Assembly: GCF_007655135.1 (NCBI RefSeq)
Contig: NC_045128.1
Span: 30,102,811-30,166,810 of the forward strand
Reading direction: 5' to 3'
From: Punica granatum
Taxonomy: Eukaryota; Streptophyta; Magnoliopsida; Myrtales; Lythraceae
DNA: 64,000 nt
Part shown: positions 58,418-64,000 of the stretch, piece after piece
How the letters are laid out: the number at the start of each line of letters is the position of its first letter
Position numbering within the stretch: position 1 is the first letter of the stretch
Position numbers and translations under genes: made by a program
Notes under the pieces: generated by a model
What the model was told of the DNA's origin: nothing
The model's database searches: none
What the model saw: only the letters and a program-made list of their open reading frames with translations

Positions 58418-60163
58418 TATAATGGTTTCTTTGATGATCATGTTCACATTTCATTTGATATTTTCCTCTGTGATGGATACATGGCGAGGATTTTGCCATG
58501 TTAATCGGATTCTAGTTATACGAAATAATGGAACAAGTCACACCTTGCGCTAATGAAATCAAGAATAGTCAAACACGAGCTATCATATTGTGTCGACATA
58601 AATTGACCCTTTCGGTAGGGGACTGCAAGAGCATTAAGACGATCTCATCCAAATTAGTTTCAGCCATGCCTTGCTATTGAGTATGGATGATACAAAGTTC
58701 CCCTGGTCAGTGACCGGCTCCAACAAACTGAAGCTATAACATACAGACCACAAGGACAGCTAAAAGATCGCAATCGTCAACATCTATACACAAGGTTGGC
58801 TAACAGGGATGGGATGGATTCGGTTTCTGCGGCTGCAACAATGAAAATCTTCTTGCCAAGAAACCTGCAAAGAGAAGCAACCGGACACGATCTCACTTTA
58901 CACCTAAGCTTTTTGACCCCATAATTTAGGATGGATCCCCAAGGATATGAAAGAAAGATCTCCCTCCAAGCCGTACATACAACTTTCATCGAATTAAAGA
59001 ATGCGAAACAGTTAAACCTATGTCTTTATTCTGAAAAGAATCTTAATTGGTTTAGGTACGTGCTAGAACGTGCATAAGTGTTGGTTCTCCTTACTGTTAA
59101 GTCTATACCTTTTGAAACATATTCCCGGAAGGCAACACGAAGTCGAGCCACCTGCAATTACTTTCTTCTATCTGGACACATTTCCACTATCTGAGGACAT
59201 GCAGGAGCTGCATAATTAATGCCAGGAAGTATACACACAACTGAAAGGGCCAAGTGCTTTTGGAGGCGAAAGCTAACCCCTCTGATGCAAAGCCGAAGCG
59301 TGAACGTGTTGGGCTATAGAGGAAGTTGTGCTATCGAGAACCAGCAGGACTGTCAGATGCATTTCCTCGAGCAGGCTACGGGCGGCACATGGAAGCAGGA
59401 AAAAATTCGAGCAGCAAAATTGGGAAGCGACAGCAGAGAAAGGGAGATTGGTGGGGGGTCAATGTGTGTGGAGTTTATAACAATCACGGTTTGGGCAGAA
59501 AGGACAGGAAGAGATGCGACTGGTAGGGCGCGAAAAGGCATGAGCGATTGTATGGGGGGGCGCGGAACCTGTGTGGGGAGAAGGAACAGAGGCTGTGGCC
59601 GTGGGGCAGGTGGGGCGCTGCAGGCCGTGGGGCAAGTGAGGTTCCATGACAGGAGCGGCAGTGTGGCGGCGGAGTCGGGCGCGAGAACGGCTACGAAGGC
59701 GGGTGGGTACAGAGTGTTTGTGAGTGTCTGGGCGTGAGAGCGTGGGACGCAGGCGCGAGGGAACGGGTGAAAACACACTAACCAACGGGAAAACATATCA
59801 AGGAGCTTCTCCTTTTTTTTTTTTTTTTCTTTTTTTTTAATATAGAGTAATAGATATATATTGGTTTTTTTTTCCAATTTTTAATTTTTACTATTATTGG
59901 AGAGGAAAAATGCTCAATGGAGGCTAAGGGCGGAGGGGAAAAAAGAAAGAAAGAAAGAAAAAAACTCTCCCAGCACAAACGTCAACGGACTTGCAAGATT
60001 GATCACCTAAACAAAGCAGACGATGTGCATGACCTTTGTCTTAGTAGTGGTCCTGATGGCCCTTGCTGCAGTGCATCAAGCGAAGCGAGTGCGTGCATGG
60101 ACGAAGTGCATGCTGATGTGTATGCAAGTCGAGGATGCAAACAACGAGAAGGGCAGCGAGGTA
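58418..60163. other. No gene supported; includes a G-rich island
   Basis: 58430-59440 shows nothing. 59440-59770 is distinctly G-rich on plus with many CpG sites and ORFs open on both strands (plus 172 codons, minus 174). None has a domain. It might be a promoter or first exon of something unrecognised, or repeat sequence. T- and A-rich runs follow at 59811-59870. Confidence 0.4.
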
Positions 60164-60754
60164 TGTTGAGATACGTTGTCCCACATCGAAAAATTGAGAA
60201 AGAAACCACAAGCTTATATGAGACTTGGGTCCAGTAACCTATCAGCTTAAACTTTTGGGTTGCAGATGGACTCAAGTCCGTGTAGGCCCAAGTGGGTATT
60301 TTTACATGGTATCAGAGCGGGTTATGTTTTCCCGCGCTCATGTGGGCTCACACCACGCCAGATTCGATTTCGAGGTAGCCAAGAGTGCGCCTCATGTTAA
60401 TCAGGCCCAAGAGTGGTCCGGTCCAGTTCCGAGGTAGCTAAAGGTGCACCTCTAGTTAGGCCTGAGTGTGAAGCTCGAGGCTAGTTTGGTATTTGTCCCC
60501 CCTTACCCGAGCACGGAAGAGGATGCCCGGCTCGAGTCAGTTGTTAAGGGTGGATGTTTAAGGCACGTGGCACGTGTTGGGCCACATGTTGCCACGTGAG
60601 GGTGGGTATTGAGATATGTTGTCCCACATCGAAAAATTGAGAACGAAATCATAAGCTTAAGCTTATATGAGGCTTGGGTCCAATAACCTATCAGCTTAAG
60701 CTTTTGGGTTGCAGATGGGCTCAAGTCCGTGTAGGCCCAAGTGGGTATTTTATA
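60164..60754 (+). mobile_element. Terminal-repeat retrotransposon in miniature (TRIM, 591 bp)
   Basis: The 5' LTR is 60164-60306 (143 bp, TGTTGAGATACGTTGTCCCA to GTGGGTATTTTTACA). Immediately after it, TGGTATCAGAGCGGGTTA (60307-60324) is a primer-binding site for initiator-Met tRNA. The 3' LTR is about 60607-60754, slightly diverged (starts TATTGAG, ends ATTTTATA), preceded by the purine-rich GTGAGGGTGGG. Candidate 5-bp target duplications are AGGTA (60159-60163) and AGGCA (60755-60759), with one mismatch. The 282-bp interior has no coding capacity. The LTR sequence around 'tgtcccacatcg' is one I recognise from plant TRIM-type elements. Confidence 0.88.
60307..60324 (+). other. Primer-binding site (initiator-Met tRNA)
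   Basis: TGGTATCAGAGC is complementary to the 3' end of plant initiator methionyl tRNA and abuts the 5' LTR directly. Confidence 0.85.
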
Positions 60755-60759
60755 AGGCA

Positions 60760-61930
60760 TGTGGGGGCTACTGTGATCAAACAGAGGAAGTGATTGTGAT
60801 AGGAGATGGAGTGCCCAATTTGATGTGTGAGAAGGAAGACATGGAGAGTGAATCTTCTGGGAGAGAAGAATTGGGCGAGAGATTCTCAGGAGAAGTTGAA
60901 AATCGAGACATCGTACAATGAAAGCGATGCTGCAAATATGGCTATGGAAGCAACAGAGATCAACTCAAGGGAAGCTATGCATGATCAGACTGTAAACAAG
61001 ATATTGAAGTAAAGAGTATGATTTCAGATGCAGCAAGAAGTGATGTTGACCCTAACAACGACTCCGACAATGCATTGGATGCGAAAAGGGATAACATTCT
61101 TTATGAAGAGCAGAATGTTGCATTCATGAGAGCTGATGAAAGCGCAAGCATCAAGGAAGAGATGTTGGAAAAAAGTTGCACAATGGAGGAAAGTAATGCA
61201 GCACGCAAGGAGAGAGACTATAGCTCAGTACCAGCTGAGGATATTGCAGCAGAAGACCTCCCTGAACAAACACAAGATGGAAATCTCGAAACTGAGGCAA
61301 ATCCAGAGAGCGAAAGTGAATCGTATGTTAAAGTGAATCCATGGATGTTTACGGTTCCGATTTCGGAGGTTATTCAGTTGTCAAAATTGGTTGAAGTGCA
61401 CGTGACTCGATCAAGAAAATAAATGTTCAGTGAAAGTGTTTATTGGCTAAGAGGTGTATGGAATTTTATGTACGAAGAATTAAGAGAAAGAGTTCGCAAA
61501 GAGAAGAAGGCATTCAAATGGCTAGTGGAAAAACAGCAGAAACGTATTAGTCTCTCTATCGTGAAAATCAAGGTGATAACTTGGACGATGACGATTCGAG
61601 GGCGAATTCTCTCCACTCATGGGAGAATGATGCGGTAGAGACGTGGCGAATTGGTACCTCGAGCAAAACATGTTATGACGACCCTGTCTCGAGGGAAACG
61701 ATATCTGGAGCAAAACTCACGGCTTTTGGTGTGAAAAGACGAAATTTAGATCGAATTCCATCATTTAGGGCATCAAACATGCATTTTTATATTATTTGGG
61801 CATTTTTTACAATTTTATGAAAAATTAATGTCTTTTGTGTAATTTAGGCGTTTTTAATCCTAGTTAAGCACTGTAAACCCTAGGGTTGAAGAGTTGTCGT
61901 CTTTGATTATCTAATAAAGTTTAGAGCTAC
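60760..61930 (+). other. Decayed coding-like sequence, probably retroelement remnant
   Basis: Three successive open stretches (60709-60921, 61018-61422, 61423-61638) are rich in Glu, Lys and Ser (e.g. NPESESESY, EELRERVRKEKK) without a recognisable domain. Around 61780-61930 are a T-rich stretch and AATAAAGTTTAGAGC, like the end of an LTR or transcript. A broken gag-like or host gene relic; family unknown. Confidence 0.3.
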
Positions 61931-62129
61931 CGTGCTCTTTCGCCCATTCTTGATTTCGATTCGAGTTGGATGTTGATTTCATAGGAATTCGAAAAATCAA
62001 TAGGAGATTGAAGGTCGTAGTTCCGGTATTCTGCGGAATCAATGGATCTGTGACAGTTGTTCGCGTGTAGGCTACGTCATTAACCGTAGCTGGTCCAATA
62101 TAAGGAAGAGTCGTCCTCAAATCTCCTGG

Positions 62130-62723
62130 TTAGCCCCACTTGCCGATTGGTTCAAATGGAACGCCGACGGATCTTCTCATGACAAACCTGGTCCCGCGGG
62201 TATTTAAGGTGTTCTCAAAGATTTAAAAGGTCTTATTATCTGTCTATTCTCTTCTTTTTCTGGCATTATAGATTCAAATATTGCTGAGTTGCTTGCAATT
62301 AGACGTGCCCTGTAAATCTCCGCTTCGAACTTCATTTTCCTTGGTTCTTCTCTTATCATTGAGTCGGATCCCAAGATTGCTTTATCCTGAATTACTAAAG
62401 CTACTGGTTCACCATGGAAATATCGGAGCATACTCTTGGACACTCAATTGTCTACTATGCACTTTGCTTTAGTTCGGTACCAATACTCTCATAGAGAATC
62501 CAATGTTTTTGCGGATTGTTTAGCCAAATCGAGTGTTAGTAAGCTTTTGGATTTTATTGCCTGATTATAGGGGTTGTCTTGTATCTTTTTTGTAAGTGTC
62601 TCCTTGTGCTTCCCCTTGTTTGTGATTGTAGGGATTGTTTTTTTATCTTTTTGTAAACCTTTTGTGATCTTCGCCTTATAAGATCACCTCTATTAATGAA
62701 ATTTGAATGAATTATTAAAAAAA
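62130..62723 (+). pseudogene. LINE-type RNase H domain relic with 3' tail
   Basis: In frame from about 62150: WFKWNADGSS, KPGPAGI, IAELLAIRRAL, IESDPKIAL and RESNVFADCLAK. These are the conserved blocks (D-E-D-D) of the RNase H domain at the C-terminus of plant LINE polyproteins and related domesticated proteins. At least three in-frame stops (after PAGI, RRAL and IALS) mark it as dead. A T-rich tail follows, then AATGAAATTTGAATG and an A-run at 62717-62723, matching a LINE 3' end. No reverse transcriptase block is visible upstream, so it is 5'-truncated. Confidence 0.75.
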
Positions 62724-63726
62724 GGATTGTAAGTCCAATATAGGAATGTGCAACAGCATTGCACTCCTTTGACAAGAGTGGTTGTATTATATATCTAATT
62801 ATTATATCTATTCAACAATTATCAGATCTCAAAAAATTAGGGTTAATTTGTTTGCTGAAAAAAAATGGTGGAGGTTGGGAGATTCCTTTCGTTTTCTTGC
62901 AACTTTATCATCATCTGAATTGCCAAAGCTTCCTCACGTGAACAAAACAAAGGAAAGCAAGGGAAGCTAGTCCTTGGAATTTCAGTGTTTTAGATTTTTA
63001 GGGTTTTAATTAGTAATTCGAATTTTAAGTGACTTGTTTCAAAGAATAAAAGAAAAGGCATATTAAATATGCAACTTTGCCTCAAAAGATCAGCATCTCT
63101 CTTCATCATGAGACACATTAAAAGTCTACTTTTATTTTCATAAACAGGTCTAATTTACGATATATAAGAGATGATCTTGGTATCCGTTCTTGTCATATTT
63201 TTCGCTCTAGAGAAATAAATTCCTTTTTCTGGGTAAGCCTAGAGAAATAAATTCTGATCTATCGTTATTTCGAGTCTACCCGTATGACGAACGGAGTGTT
63301 GGGAAATCAATTAATGAAATGTATCGATTATTTGCTTATTTCTTAATTTACATGTTTCTCTTTTGTTTTTTTTTATCGTTGGCTCTTCTATTTCCACTTG
63401 GAGAAAGTCTGAAACATCGATAGATCATGTTTCTCCATAACTTTGCGCAGCCAATTAGGAAACGATGTAATTGAATAAAGCCGTCTATTAGATCAAAGGA
63501 AACAACCTAAGTGAATTCTGATTAGAAGACAAGAAAAGGGGAAACTTAATCAATTTACTCGCTTTATTTATGAGTGAAATACATGATGACCGCACACAGT
63601 ACGTGACACGACAATATTAATAGTAATAACAACATTGCAGCAATATAAATATCTATATGCATAAATACGTATATATACTAGTGATAATAATTAATGGTAA
63701 GCTGATAATTCCCTATTCCACTCTCC

Positions 63727-63825
63727 ATGAAGAAAAAGAAGAAGAAGAAGAAGATGATGATGATGATAACAGCGACGATGATAATTAAGAAGACGAAGAT
63801 GATGATGACGACAACGACGACGCCA
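63727..63825. repeat. Compound purine-rich trinucleotide repeat
   Basis: AAGAAGAAG...GATGATGATGAT with interruptions, repeated twice, then GACGACAACGACGAC. Confidence 0.9.
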
Positions 63826-63921
63826 AAGACGGTCCATCACTTTACTACAAATGAAAAATGAAATGGGCATGCATGCAGCAGACAGAGAAACAAACTACTA
63901 TTACTCTTTCATGGTTAGCGT

Positions 63922-63923
<2 letters not shown>

Positions 63924-63957
<34 letters not shown>
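63924..63957. repeat. (CT)17 microsatellite
   Basis: Uninterrupted alternating T and C. Confidence 0.95.
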
Positions 63958-63961
<4 letters not shown>

Positions 63962-64000
63962 GGATTATTTAGTCATTACCGGTCTCTCCAAAATCTGCCA

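Larger units (their letters stand above)
62724..64000. other. No gene seen; microsatellites
   Basis: Contains a compound (GAA)n(GAT)n(GAC)n tract at about 63727-63825 and (CT)n at 63924-63957. The trinucleotide tract reads as Lys/Met or Glu/Asp runs by chance, without a supporting gene model. Confidence 0.5.

Noticed and set aside
59219..59877. ORFs of 172 (plus) and 174 (minus) codons as genes
   Set aside because: GC-rich island open on both strands, no domain, and the minus ORF begins in an A/T homopolymer stretch.
60307..60324. tRNA gene
   Set aside because: The tRNA-like word is only the 18-nt primer-binding site next to an LTR; no cloverleaf is present.
63720..63860. Lys/Met- or Glu/Asp-rich coding end
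   Set aside because: The residues reflect a trinucleotide microsatellite; no upstream gene structure was found.

Overview
This is plant nuclear DNA, almost certainly a eudicot. The genes have GT-AG introns in AT-rich sequence, chloroplast and secretory signals, plant-only protein families, and plant transposons (Ty3/gypsy LTRs, a TRIM, Helitrons, a Mutator-like element, tRNA-derived SINEs). I cannot name the species. All exon boundaries below were read by eye from splice signals and reading-frame continuity.

Layout. 1-9913 is nested LTR-retrotransposon sequence: a partial chromovirus-like LTR (1-1174) next to the 3' part of a large Tat/Ogre-like element. That element has no gag-pol, carries two hairpin minisatellite arrays, and ends in a polypurine tract and a ~3.1-kb LTR. 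9914-13870 is repeats and unclassified retroposon-like sequence. 13933-14839 is a class 2 phytoglobin gene in four exons. 14840-21440 is gene-free and rich in Helitron ends and microsatellites. Next come a nine-exon NT-C2/coiled-coil protein gene (+, 21645-27237), a convergent six-exon DUF1997 plastid protein gene (-, 27865-30057) with four G-boxes upstream, and a gene-free stretch holding a SINE with its target duplication, a 39-nt poly-G run, a Helitron and an inverted-repeat element. An eight-exon triple-KH RNA-binding protein gene of the BTR1 type follows (+, 35249-40518), then a secreted glycine-rich cell-wall-type protein (-, 42099-42794).

43804-48120 is a complete Mutator-like element: ~227-bp terminal inverted repeats and a perfect 9-bp target duplication. 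Inside it are a broken mudrA-type transposase gene lacking its catalytic core (-) and a convergent GRF-zinc-finger/coiled-coil/membrane ORF (+). 48130-64000 has no intact recognisable gene. It holds a decayed histone H4 pseudogene (58108-58417), a TRIM with LTRs, primer-binding site and target duplication (60164-60754), a LINE RNase H relic (~62130-62723), and remnants.

The host genes do not form a pathway. The DUF1997 and BTR1-like genes are divergent neighbours (~5.2 kb apart), which as I recall matches an adjacent pair in Arabidopsis (At5g04440/At5g04430). The most notable material is in the mobile DNA: the UUCG-hairpin arrays with compensating stem changes, and the Mutator-like element with a second, convergent gene, an arrangement like maize MuDR.
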